DNA of 64,000 bases from Eubacteriales Family XIII. Incertae Sedis bacterium (GTDB lineage: Bacteria; Bacillota; Clostridia; Peptostreptococcales; Anaerovoracaceae). Shown piece by piece: positions 35,145 through 41,307 of this stretch (position 1 is its first letter; each line of letters starts with the position of its first letter). The stretch spans positions 18,909-82,908 of the forward strand of contig JAISED010000063.1 of NCBI GenBank assembly GCA_031264295.1. The letters run 5' to 3'. The notes under the pieces were generated by a model that saw nothing but the letters and a program-made list of their open reading frames with translations, searched no databases and had not been told where the DNA came from. A program made the translations under genes and the position numbers.

Positions 35145-35167
35145 GCCATAAGTAAGGAGAATGGGCA

Positions 35168-35275
35168 ATGTTAATTTTAAATAGCCCTATAGGCATCGCG
35201 GCCGCAGTTGTTGTAACGGCGGTTATCGCAGTGATATTTATTTACAATATTCGAAAAGAACTGATAAGAGACTAA
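35168..35275 (+). CDS. 35-residue membrane peptide in the decarboxylase operon
   Basis: This short ORF is missing from the track. It encodes MLILNSPIGIAAAVVVTAVI then AVIFIYNIRKELIRD. One hydrophobic helix is followed by a positively charged tail, so the N-terminus should face outward and the tail the cytoplasm. AAGGAG lies eight bases before the ATG. It sits between the cysteine-rich gene and the decarboxylase membrane subunits. I know no named family for it. It could be an accessory subunit of the Na+ pump, whose complexes are known to include small single-helix proteins. Confidence 0.6.
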   Translation: MLILNSPIGIAAAVVVTAVIAVIFIYNIRKELIRD

Positions 35276-35356
35276 TTATACTGATGGGCGATAATGACGC
35301 TGTTACCGGGATTGCGTCTTCAGAAACGGCGCCACCGAATTAAAATACTTGAGTTA

Positions 35357-35415
35357 TACTCGTGTTCGATTGGAAATTCCGACCGCAATTTGCGGCCGGA
35401 CAGCGGAAACGAGTA
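35357..35415 (+). promoter_or_regulatory. Structured intergenic RNA in the operon
   Basis: TACTCGT pairs with ACGAGTA on the outside. Inside, TCCGACCGCA pairs with TGCGGCCGGA apart from one mismatch. The structure lies between the 35-residue peptide and the small decarboxylase subunit. It has no T-run. It may be an mRNA-processing or stability element. Confidence 0.5.
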
Positions 35416-35492
35416 TTACTGACTCGCGTGTATGGTAAATTCAAATGCTTGTCAGTATAAAACACTTTTTGGAAAACCAACTAATTAGAAAA

Positions 35493-35518
35493 GTTAATCC
35501 CTTAGATAAGGGATTAAC
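35493..35518 (+). promoter_or_regulatory. Perfect 12-bp-arm palindrome upstream of the small decarboxylase subunit
   Basis: GTTAATCCCTTA, GA and TAAGGGATTAAC form an uninterrupted inverted repeat that ends eight bases before the AAAGGAGG ribosome binding site. It could be an operator in DNA or a hairpin in mRNA that adjusts translation of the pump membrane subunits. Confidence 0.6.
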
Positions 35519-35541
35519 AAGGAAGAAAGGAGGTGGGAAGC

Positions 35542-35712
35542 ATGATTGACGTTTTATTCGCCTTAGAAATATACTTCCTAGCCTTTGTTATCGGACTTCT
35601 GATCGCGATCATCATCAAGGTGATGCTGATCGTCATACGCCGGCTCTCTCCCAATGAGGATGGAGACGTTTCAAAAGCGGGCAAGCCTGGAAAAGGAGGA
35701 GATGCGGTATGA
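35542..35712 (+). CDS. gcdD: Small membrane subunit of the Na+-pumping decarboxylase (OadG/GcdD-like)
   Basis: This 56-residue protein is absent from the track. It begins MIDVLFALEIYFLAFVIGLL, has one membrane helix, and ends in a polar tail with SPNEDGDVSKAGKPGKGG. This is the form of the delta/gamma (OadG-like) subunit that holds the decarboxylase complex together between the soluble and membrane parts. AAAGGAGG precedes the ATG. Its stop overlaps the start of gcdB (ATGA), which implies translational coupling. The assignment rests on shape and on the neighbour, as such subunits are poorly conserved. Confidence 0.72.
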   Translation: MIDVLFALEIYFLAFVIGLLIAIIIKVMLIVIRRLSPNEDGDVSKAGKPGKGGDAV

Positions 35713-36914
35713 ATTTGATGACTCTGTTTCAGGGCGTCGGAACCCTCTTCGTCCAGGAGCCAAAGATTGTGATTGCTCGAATCGCACTCATACTTCTTGG
35801 TATTATACTTGTTTATTTGGGGAAAAAGGGGACTTTAGAACCTCTAATTATGATTCCGATGGGTTTCGGAATGTCGGCTGTAAACGCAGGCGTACTCTTC
35901 CTGTCCGCCGACAAGATCGGAACGCTCTTTATGGATCCTATGGTCACAGATACGGATGAACTTGTGAACATTCTGCAGATAGATTTCCTGCAGCCGATCT
36001 ATACATTTGCGTTCAGCAACGGCTTGATCGCTTGTCTGGTATTTATGGGCATCGGTGTAATCTCCGATATGGGCAATGTTTTGAGGTTTCCGTTTACCAG
36101 CATGCTTATCGCTCTGTTCGCCGAACTGGGCACAGTGGCGACCTTCCCGATAGCGCGGGCGATGGGTCTCACCGCAGGCGAAGCTGCGGCGGTATCCATA
36201 GTAGGCGGCGCCGACGGACCGATGGTGCTCTTTGCGTCATTGATTCTCGCAAATGATCTATTCGTCCCCATCACCATAGTGGCCTATCTCTACTTGAGCC
36301 TCTGCTATGGCGGATATCCCTATCTGATTCGTCTTATGATCCCCAAGGATATGCGCGGAATGGTTGTAAAGGCCGCTAAGACGACTACTATCACAAGTAA
36401 GGAAAAGATCATCTTTGACATCATAGCCTGTACGCTTCTCTGTTTGCTGTTCCCCATGGGAGCGCCGCTGTTCGTAAGTTTCTTCCTCGGAAACGCCATA
36501 AAGGAATCCGGCGTTGTGAAATACATAAATCTGCTAGATGATGTGATTCTCTACTTTGCTACATTCTTCCTGGGACTGCTCCTCGGCGTACTCTGCGAGG
36601 CGAGTACCCTTTTAGACGCAAGAATTCTGCCGCTTCTCGTTCTCGGTATACTTTCACTGGCGCTTTCGGGAGTCGGCGGTGTTATAGGCGGTTATGTGGT
36701 CTACCTGATCAACGGCAAGAAGTTCAACCCTGTCATCGGCATAGCGGGCGTTTCATGCGTACCGTCTACGGCTAAGGTTGCCCAAAAAGAGGTTTACAAG
36801 GTCAACAAGCGCGTCACCATTTTGCAATACGCTATGGGCGCTTCGATCTGCGGTGTGATCACTACTGCTATACTTACAGGACTTTACGTTACTATGGTTC
36901 CATTGTTCGAATGA
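35709..36914 (+). CDS. gcdB: Na+-transporting decarboxylase beta subunit (glutaconyl-CoA type)
   Basis: This 401-residue membrane protein with about ten hydrophobic segments releases CO2 from carboxybiotin and exports Na+. SIVGGADGPMVLFAS holds the conserved aspartate of the Na+ pathway. GVSCVPSTAKVAQKEVYK is the second signature, near the C-terminus. In the better known OadB an Asn-Ala-Ala precedes this Gly-Val-Ser; here it reads GIAGVS, a modest departure. It is coupled to gcdD and followed by a long hairpin. With the alpha subunit at 38238 and the carrier at 31092, the pump is complete. Confidence 0.93.
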   Translation: MNLMTLFQGVGTLFVQEPKIVIARIALILLGIILVYLGKKGTLEPLIMIPMGFGMSAVNAGVLFLSADKIGTLFMDPMVTDTDELVNILQIDFLQPIYTFAFSNGLIACLVFMGIGVISDMGNVLRFPFTSMLIALFAELGTVATFPIARAMGLTAGEAAAVSIVGGADGPMVLFASLILANDLFVPITIVAYLYLSLCYGGYPYLIRLMIPKDMRGMVVKAAKTTTITSKEKIIFDIIACTLLCLLFPMGAPLFVSFFLGNAIKESGVVKYINLLDDVILYFATFFLGLLLGVLCEASTLLDARILPLLVLGILSLALSGVGGVIGGYVVYLINGKKFNPVIGIAGVSCVPSTAKVAQKEVYKVNKRVTILQYAMGASICGVITTAILTGLYVTMVPLFE

Positions 36915-36934
36915 TCGATTGTTTGATGAACCGG

Positions 36935-36999
36935 CCGGTCAGATTCGCCCCAGCTTATTAGAAGTATCGTTGTTAGAAGTATCTCTGACCGGTTTTGTT
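36935..36999 (+). terminator. Terminator-like hairpin between gcdB and the second dehydrogenase
   Basis: CCGGTCAGA and TCTGACCGG form a 9-bp stem followed by TTTTGTTTAAT. The 41-base loop contains two copies of TTAGAAGTATC. It may reduce read-through into the last two genes. A TATAAT at 37016 with a weak -35 could restart transcription. Confidence 0.65.
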
Positions 37000-37052
37000 T
37001 AATCATATAGATAATTATAATTGTATTCGTTTTAATGAAGGGAGGGTGTCTG

Positions 37053-38210
37053 ATGGATTTCGGATTGACTGAAGAGCAACAAATGGTTCAAGAGATGGCA
37101 CGTAATTTTGCGGAAAAAGAAATCGCGCCGTATATTGAAGAGGATGAAGAGAATCATCATTATCGCAGAGAAATTTTAACAAAAATGGGCGAGCTTGGTC
37201 TTTTAGGCTGGAGCATACCCGAAGAGTACGGCGGCAATGGCATGGGCTGGATGGAGGCCGTCACCGCGCTTTATGAAATCGCCAAGGTGCACACGTCATG
37301 GCGTCTGAGCATAAGCGGCAACTGCTGGGGACCGGCTATGACCATCAACCATTGGGGTACGAAAGAACAGAAGGAGAAGTATATTCCGGATCTCGTCAGC
37401 GGTAAGGCTGTAGGCAGCTTTGCGTTGACCGAGGCGAATTCCGGCTCCGACGTAGGAAGCATGAAGACCTTCGCTGCCGATAAGGGCGATCATTGGCTCA
37501 TCAACGGTTCGAAGATGTGGATCTCGGGAGGTCACACTTCTGACACAGGTCTGCTCTATGCCGTCACTACGGAAGGCGGCGGTCCCAGGGGACTGTCCTG
37601 CTTTATCATCGATTATAACAACACGCCGGGCATCGAACGCATTCCGATCCACAAGAAGGTCGGCATGTGGCCTGCGCCCACCTCCGAGCTGGTCTTTGAG
37701 AACGCTGTCATTCCGAAGGAGAATCTTCTGGGCGAGGTCAACAAGGGATTCCAGCTCTGCATGTGGATGCTGAACAACACGCGCATGGGCTGTGCCACCG
37801 GTTCTGCGGCTCTCGGCGCCGCCTGTCTCGAAGGCGCCGTAAACTATGCCAACGAGCGTACTCAGTTCGGACAGCCTATCGGAAAATTCCAAATGATCCA
37901 GCAGCAGCTCGCGGAAATGAAGCTTGAAGACGAGGCGGCTAAGTACCTCGTATACAGAGCGGCTTGGCTGAAGGAGAACGGATTACCCAGTCAGCAGGCT
38001 ACCTCAATGGCAAAACTCGCTGGATGTAACGCAGCGGTTCACGGGGCGAACATGGCTATGAAGATCTACGGCTCTTACGGTTATTCTACAGAATATCCGT
38101 GCGGCAGATGGCTTCGCGACGCCAAGCAGTTCGAAACGCTGGAAGGTACATCTAACATTCACATGGGTATTGTGGCGGGCATAGAACTCGGTTATCAGCC
38201 GAACAGATAG
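37053..38210 (+). CDS. Acyl-CoA dehydrogenase, glutaryl-CoA dehydrogenase-like
   Basis: This is a 385-residue FAD enzyme. The track begins six residues earlier, but GGGAGGG points to the ATG at 37053. FALTEANSGSDVGSMKTFA is the flavin loop. The catalytic glutamate is in FETLEGTSNIHMGIVAG. The GT-x-x-IH form is also seen in glutaryl-CoA dehydrogenases, where butyryl-CoA enzymes have GTSEIQ. The gene lies directly before gcdA, 27 bases away. I infer that it oxidises glutaryl-CoA to glutaconyl-CoA without decarboxylation, so that the Na+ pump can use the product. Another dicarboxylic or branched acyl-CoA cannot be excluded. Confidence 0.85.
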   Translation: MDFGLTEEQQMVQEMARNFAEKEIAPYIEEDEENHHYRREILTKMGELGLLGWSIPEEYGGNGMGWMEAVTALYEIAKVHTSWRLSISGNCWGPAMTINHWGTKEQKEKYIPDLVSGKAVGSFALTEANSGSDVGSMKTFAADKGDHWLINGSKMWISGGHTSDTGLLYAVTTEGGGPRGLSCFIIDYNNTPGIERIPIHKKVGMWPAPTSELVFENAVIPKENLLGEVNKGFQLCMWMLNNTRMGCATGSAALGAACLEGAVNYANERTQFGQPIGKFQMIQQQLAEMKLEDEAAKYLVYRAAWLKENGLPSQQATSMAKLAGCNAAVHGANMAMKIYGSYGYSTEYPCGRWLRDAKQFETLEGTSNIHMGIVAGIELGYQPNR

Positions 38211-38237
38211 TCTCCCGCCTTGGAAAGGAGCATTAAA

Positions 38238-39980
38238 ATGATAAACAGCGGTTATCCTTTGCATCCATATTTTAAGGAAATGCCGAGCATAGGGAGAGCA
38301 CTGACCCGGACGCTTAAGCAAAATGTCGAGGAGTTGAAGCAACAGGAAGAACTCATCGCGAAAGAGGTTGAGCGAGTAAGGAACAACGGTAAGGCCACGG
38401 AGCTTATGAACGAAAAAGGCGAGTGGACCGCATGGCAGCGCTTGGAATACCTCGTTGATCCGGGCACATGGTGTCCCCTGCACACGATCTATGATCCCCT
38501 TGAAAATGCCGAGGGCAATACCGGCGTCATAGACGGTCTCGGTAAAATCGCGGGCAAATGGGCGATAATCATAGCGTCCAACAACAAGGTTATGGCGGGC
38601 GCCTGGCTCTCCGGTCAGGCGGACAACGTCTTACGCGTTACCGATATCGCGAAGACCTTGCACCTGCCCCTTGTCTGGGTTCTGAACTGCAGCGGCGCTA
38701 AGCTGATGGAGCAGGAAAGGCTCTACCCGAACCGCAGAGGAAGCGGAACCCCCTTCTTCCGGCATGCTGAGCTTCAGAAACTCGGTATTCCGATCATCGT
38801 CGGCATATACGGAACCAACCCGGCAGGCGGCGGCTATCACGCCATCAGCCCGTCGATCCTGATCGGGCATCAGAAATGTAATATGGCGGTTGGCGGCGCC
38901 GGCATCGTAAGCGGCATGTCCCCTAAGGGCTACATTGACGACGAAGTCGCCGAAGGTTTGATAGAACAGACAAGAATGTTCAAGGCTACGCCGCCGGGAC
39001 GCGTAGAAATACACCAGGGGGGAACGGGCTTCATAAGGGACGTATGCGACACCGAAGAAGACGTTCTCAATGACATCAGGAGCTATATGGCTACATTACC
39101 GGCATATGACCCGAAATTCTTCCGTGTCGCGCCGTCTGTTGAGCCGAAATACCCTGCTGATGACCTCTACAGTCTGGTTCCCATGAACCAGAAGCGCACC
39201 TATTCCATGCCTGAAGTCCTCGCCCGCCTGTTTGATAACAGCGAACATATGGAATTCAGACCGGATTACGGTCCCGAGATGTACTGCGGGCTTGCGAAGA
39301 TCGATGGTTTTGTCTGCGGTTTCGTGGCGAACAATCAGGGACTTATGGCGGACGGCTATCCAAAGTATGCTGAATATAAGGCTATCGGAGGCAAACTGTA
39401 CCGCGAAGGTCTGATCAAGATGAACGAGTTCGTTACTCTCTGCGGCCGCGATCGCGTACCTATGATCTGGGTTCAAGACACCACCGGCATAGATGTGGGA
39501 GACATAGCGGAACAGGCAGAGATGCTGGGTCTGGGCATGTCGCTGATCTACTCTATAGAACAGTCCGACGTACCGATGATGACCATCGTCCTGCGCAAGG
39601 GCACTGCCGCCGCTCACTATGTGCTCGGCGGGCCCCAGGCGAATAACAATAACGCGTTCACCATAGGCACCGCCGCCACTGAGATCTACGTCATGCACGG
39701 TGAAACGGCCGCGGCCGCTTCATACGCCCGCAGACTCGTCAAGGACCGCGACGACGGCAAGCCTCTGGACGGCACTATAGCCAAGATGAACGAGATCATC
39801 CAGATGTATAACGATAAATCAAGACCCGCCTACTGCGCGTCTCACGGGCTGGTCGATGAAATCGTAGATATGCCCTATCTCAGAAACTACTGCAAGGCCT
39901 TCGTGGGTTCGTATTATCAGAATCCCAAGTCCTTCTGCGCGACGCATCAGATGCTCACGCCGAGGATCATAAAGGGCTAA
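38238..39980 (+). CDS. gcdA: Glutaconyl-CoA decarboxylase alpha subunit (carboxytransferase)
   Basis: This 580-residue carboxytransferase is close to the length of Acidaminococcus GcdA and longer than methylmalonyl-CoA decarboxylase alpha subunits. It has the two crotonase-like halves of the family. The first contains GIYGTNPAGGGYHAISPSIL and GGAGIVSGMSPKGYIDDEVA. The second contains IWVQDTTGIDVGDIAEQAEM and VLRKGTAAAHYVLGGPQANN. The N-terminal HPYFKEMPSIGRALT is characteristic of GcdA. It moves the carboxyl group of glutaconyl-CoA onto biotin of the carrier, giving crotonyl-CoA. The ATG at 38238 has GGAAAGGAG upstream; the track start lies six codons earlier. A strong terminator ends the operon. 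Confidence 0.94.
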   Translation: MINSGYPLHPYFKEMPSIGRALTRTLKQNVEELKQQEELIAKEVERVRNNGKATELMNEKGEWTAWQRLEYLVDPGTWCPLHTIYDPLENAEGNTGVIDGLGKIAGKWAIIIASNNKVMAGAWLSGQADNVLRVTDIAKTLHLPLVWVLNCSGAKLMEQERLYPNRRGSGTPFFRHAELQKLGIPIIVGIYGTNPAGGGYHAISPSILIGHQKCNMAVGGAGIVSGMSPKGYIDDEVAEGLIEQTRMFKATPPGRVEIHQGGTGFIRDVCDTEEDVLNDIRSYMATLPAYDPKFFRVAPSVEPKYPADDLYSLVPMNQKRTYSMPEVLARLFDNSEHMEFRPDYGPEMYCGLAKIDGFVCGFVANNQGLMADGYPKYAEYKAIGGKLYREGLIKMNEFVTLCGRDRVPMIWVQDTTGIDVGDIAEQAEMLGLGMSLIYSIEQSDVPMMTIVLRKGTAAAHYVLGGPQANNNNAFTIGTAATEIYVMHGETAAAASYARRLVKDRDDGKPLDGTIAKMNEIIQMYNDKSRPAYCASHGLVDEIVDMPYLRNYCKAFVGSYYQNPKSFCATHQMLTPRIIKG

Positions 39981-39995
39981 TCCTTTCTTTTCAAG

Positions 39996-40046
39996 AAAAC
40001 ACTCCTGTGCATTCGCTTACAGCGGACGCACGGGAGTGTTTTATGT
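39996..40046 (+). terminator. Rho-independent terminator of the decarboxylase operon
   Basis: AAAACACTCCTGTGC pairs with GCACGGGAGTGTTTT (one G-T pair) around a loop of 17 bases, and TATGTTTTT follows. The reverse reading could also end the convergent Sfp-type gene. Confidence 0.93.
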
Positions 40047-40101
40047 TTTTGATCATTGGCTGCCAATCGCCTGGGCGATCGCTCGACTAGTCATTCGGCG
40101 T

Positions 40102-40938
40102 TTATAACACTACCTCTGTGACATCTACCGGCGCCGCAAAGGCATCTTCCATACCGCAGACAGCCGCCCCGTATCCGGGTAATGTAAATTCATAAAAATA
40201 GTAAGCTGAATCCATATGTGCTTTATTGACTTGAGCAGCGTAACTCGTGACCCCTGCGCCGCTGTATACTTTAAAGATTTCTTCGCCCACGCTACTCTTG
40301 CCCTCTGCGGCGGCGTCCTTGTGCGCATTACGGATTTCTTCGGCAACCTCTTCTGTAAGAATCCGCAGGCGCGGCGTCTCTATCTTTGTTTCTCCTACCC
40401 CATCTGACGGCAGTATTTCATATCCATCCAGCGGCAAAGTAAGTCCAAAACCAAACATCTTTGAAAAGCTCTCTTTGAGACGCCACAGACGCATAAACGC
40501 CTCCGCTTGCTCAGACTCATCATGCCTGCTGATATAAGCGCACTCTCCCTCTGTAAAAAACCGTTCCGCCAATCCCAGGGACTCCTGCCTTCTAACTCCC
40601 CCGTCCGCGTTCTTCTCAATATCCGCTCCAACCGGCATCACAGAAAAAGCTGCAAGCGCATAATCCCCCGCATGTGATAGACTGAACTCGACCTGCCCCC
40701 CCGCCAATGCCGGTTTCTTACCGGTATCATAATGGATCATAGCGTCCTTTTCCCTTAAACCGATCTGCCGCAGCCCATAGTCCAGCAACAACCCGGCGCC
40801 CATACTCAGCATGCGATCATTTGAAAACCTGTAACTCATTATTCGCTCCCCGCGCGCGTGGGATAATCGCCCAAATCCTCTTTCGAACCTCTGTATATCG
40901 TCCAGTATTTTTACATTCATGTAATATATTTCAATCAT
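40102..40938 (-). CDS. 4'-phosphopantetheinyl transferase (Sfp type)
   Basis: This 278-residue enzyme transfers the phosphopantetheine arm of CoA to a carrier protein serine. VEFSLSHAGDYALAAFS, PVGADIEKN and FMRLWRLKESFSKMFGFGL are the three family signatures, with the Mg-binding Asp and Glu in GADIE and the Glu in WRLKES. The C-terminal 60 residues are less conserved. No polyketide, peptide synthetase or acyl-carrier gene is in the window, so its carrier protein is elsewhere. It is convergent with the decarboxylase operon. The upstream side faces the toxin locus. Confidence 0.88.
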   Translation of the reverse strand: MIEIYYMNVKILDDIQRFERGFGRLSHARGERIMSYRFSNDRMLSMGAGLLLDYGLRQIGLREKDAMIHYDTGKKPALAGGQVEFSLSHAGDYALAAFSVMPVGADIEKNADGGVRRQESLGLAERFFTEGECAYISRHDESEQAEAFMRLWRLKESFSKMFGFGLTLPLDGYEILPSDGVGETKIETPRLRILTEEVAEEIRNAHKDAAAEGKSSVGEEIFKVYSGAGVTSYAAQVNKAHMDSAYYFYEFTLPGYGAAVCGMEDAFAAPVDVTEVVL

Positions 40939-40988
40939 GCTTCCATTTTTTACCTTTAATTGTGCTTTCGTTTCCTCTCCGTTTGTGG

Positions 40989-40994
40989 TACACT
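40989..40994 (+). promoter_or_regulatory. Extended -10 promoter of the toxin mRNA
   Basis: TGGTACACT gives a TG-extended -10 box (TACACT), with a weak -35 (TTTCGT) 17 bases upstream. Transcription near 41001 would give a short leader whose CCTCTTTC (41010-41017) can pair with GAAAGGAGG (41022-41030), with one bulge, and so hide the ribosome binding site. Confidence 0.5.
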
Positions 40995-41037
40995 ATGTTT
41001 GCTGTCGAACCTCTTTCAGCAGAAAGGAGGTGAGTAG

Positions 41038-41133
41038 ATGTCGCTTTTTGTGAACTTTTTAATTTCAGTCATGGCGAACGTAATTAGCTACTATGTTTGC
41101 AAGCGGTTAGGCTGGAATGACATCGGCAGGTAG
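41038..41133 (+). CDS. Small hydrophobic type I toxin candidate (31 residues)
   Basis: This peptide is absent from the track. It begins MSLFVNFLISVMANVISYYV and ends CKRLGWNDIGR. It has one membrane helix followed by a charged tail, the form of Fst/Ldr-type toxins and of small membrane peptides common in Firmicutes. AAAGGAGG precedes the ATG but can be trapped in a hairpin. A shared two-way terminator follows, and a consensus promoter beyond it points back toward the gene. The layout matches the Enterococcus par locus (toxin RNA I, antitoxin RNA II). Toxicity is inferred from layout and shape. The peptide is not a close sequence match to Fst. Confidence 0.7.
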   Translation: MSLFVNFLISVMANVISYYVCKRLGWNDIGR

Positions 41134-41139
41134 CCCAAA

Positions 41140-41210
41140 ACTGAAAACCCGCAGGGTAAGCTCCTGCGGGTTTTCGCGTTGAGTAGATGTCATTGTGAAC
41201 TTTTTTAGCT
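41140..41210 (-). ncRNA. Antisense antitoxin RNA of the par-like locus
   Basis: Transcription from the minus-strand promoter should start near 41210. It would read through the second direct repeat, giving AAAAAAGTTCACAATGACATC, and stop at the shared hairpin near 41140. The RNA of about 70 bases would pair with the toxin mRNA at the repeat covering its start codon and at the terminator loop. Confidence 0.65.
41144..41174. terminator. Bidirectional terminator shared by toxin mRNA and antisense RNA
   Basis: AAAACCCGCAGG and CCTGCGGGTTTT form a 12-bp stem with a 7-base loop. It gives TTTT on the plus strand and TTTTCAGTTTTGGG on the minus strand, so it can stop both convergent transcripts. Confidence 0.9.
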
Positions 41211-41216
41211 AAACCC

Positions 41217-41245
41217 ATCATACCACCCGCAAGTGCTGTTGTCAA
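41217..41245 (-). promoter_or_regulatory. Consensus promoter of the antisense RNA
   Basis: The minus strand has TTGACA, exactly 17 bases and TATGAT. It points at the toxin gene and has no protein gene of its own to serve. It is much closer to consensus than the toxin promoter, as expected for an antitoxin RNA made in excess. Confidence 0.85.
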
Positions 41246-41307
41246 TATTCTATTTTTCAAAACTAAGACGCCCTAACCACCTGAACCACATATGATTTTG
41301 TATTAAG

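Larger units (their letters stand above)
41031..41206. repeat. Direct repeat pair flanking the toxin gene (par-like DRa/DRb)
   Basis: TGAGTAGATGTC then TTGTGAACTTTTT occur at 41031-41060 over the toxin start codon. They recur at 41180-41206 beyond the terminator, inside the antisense RNA. An RNA read from the second copy on the minus strand is complementary to the toxin mRNA start. Confidence 0.85.
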
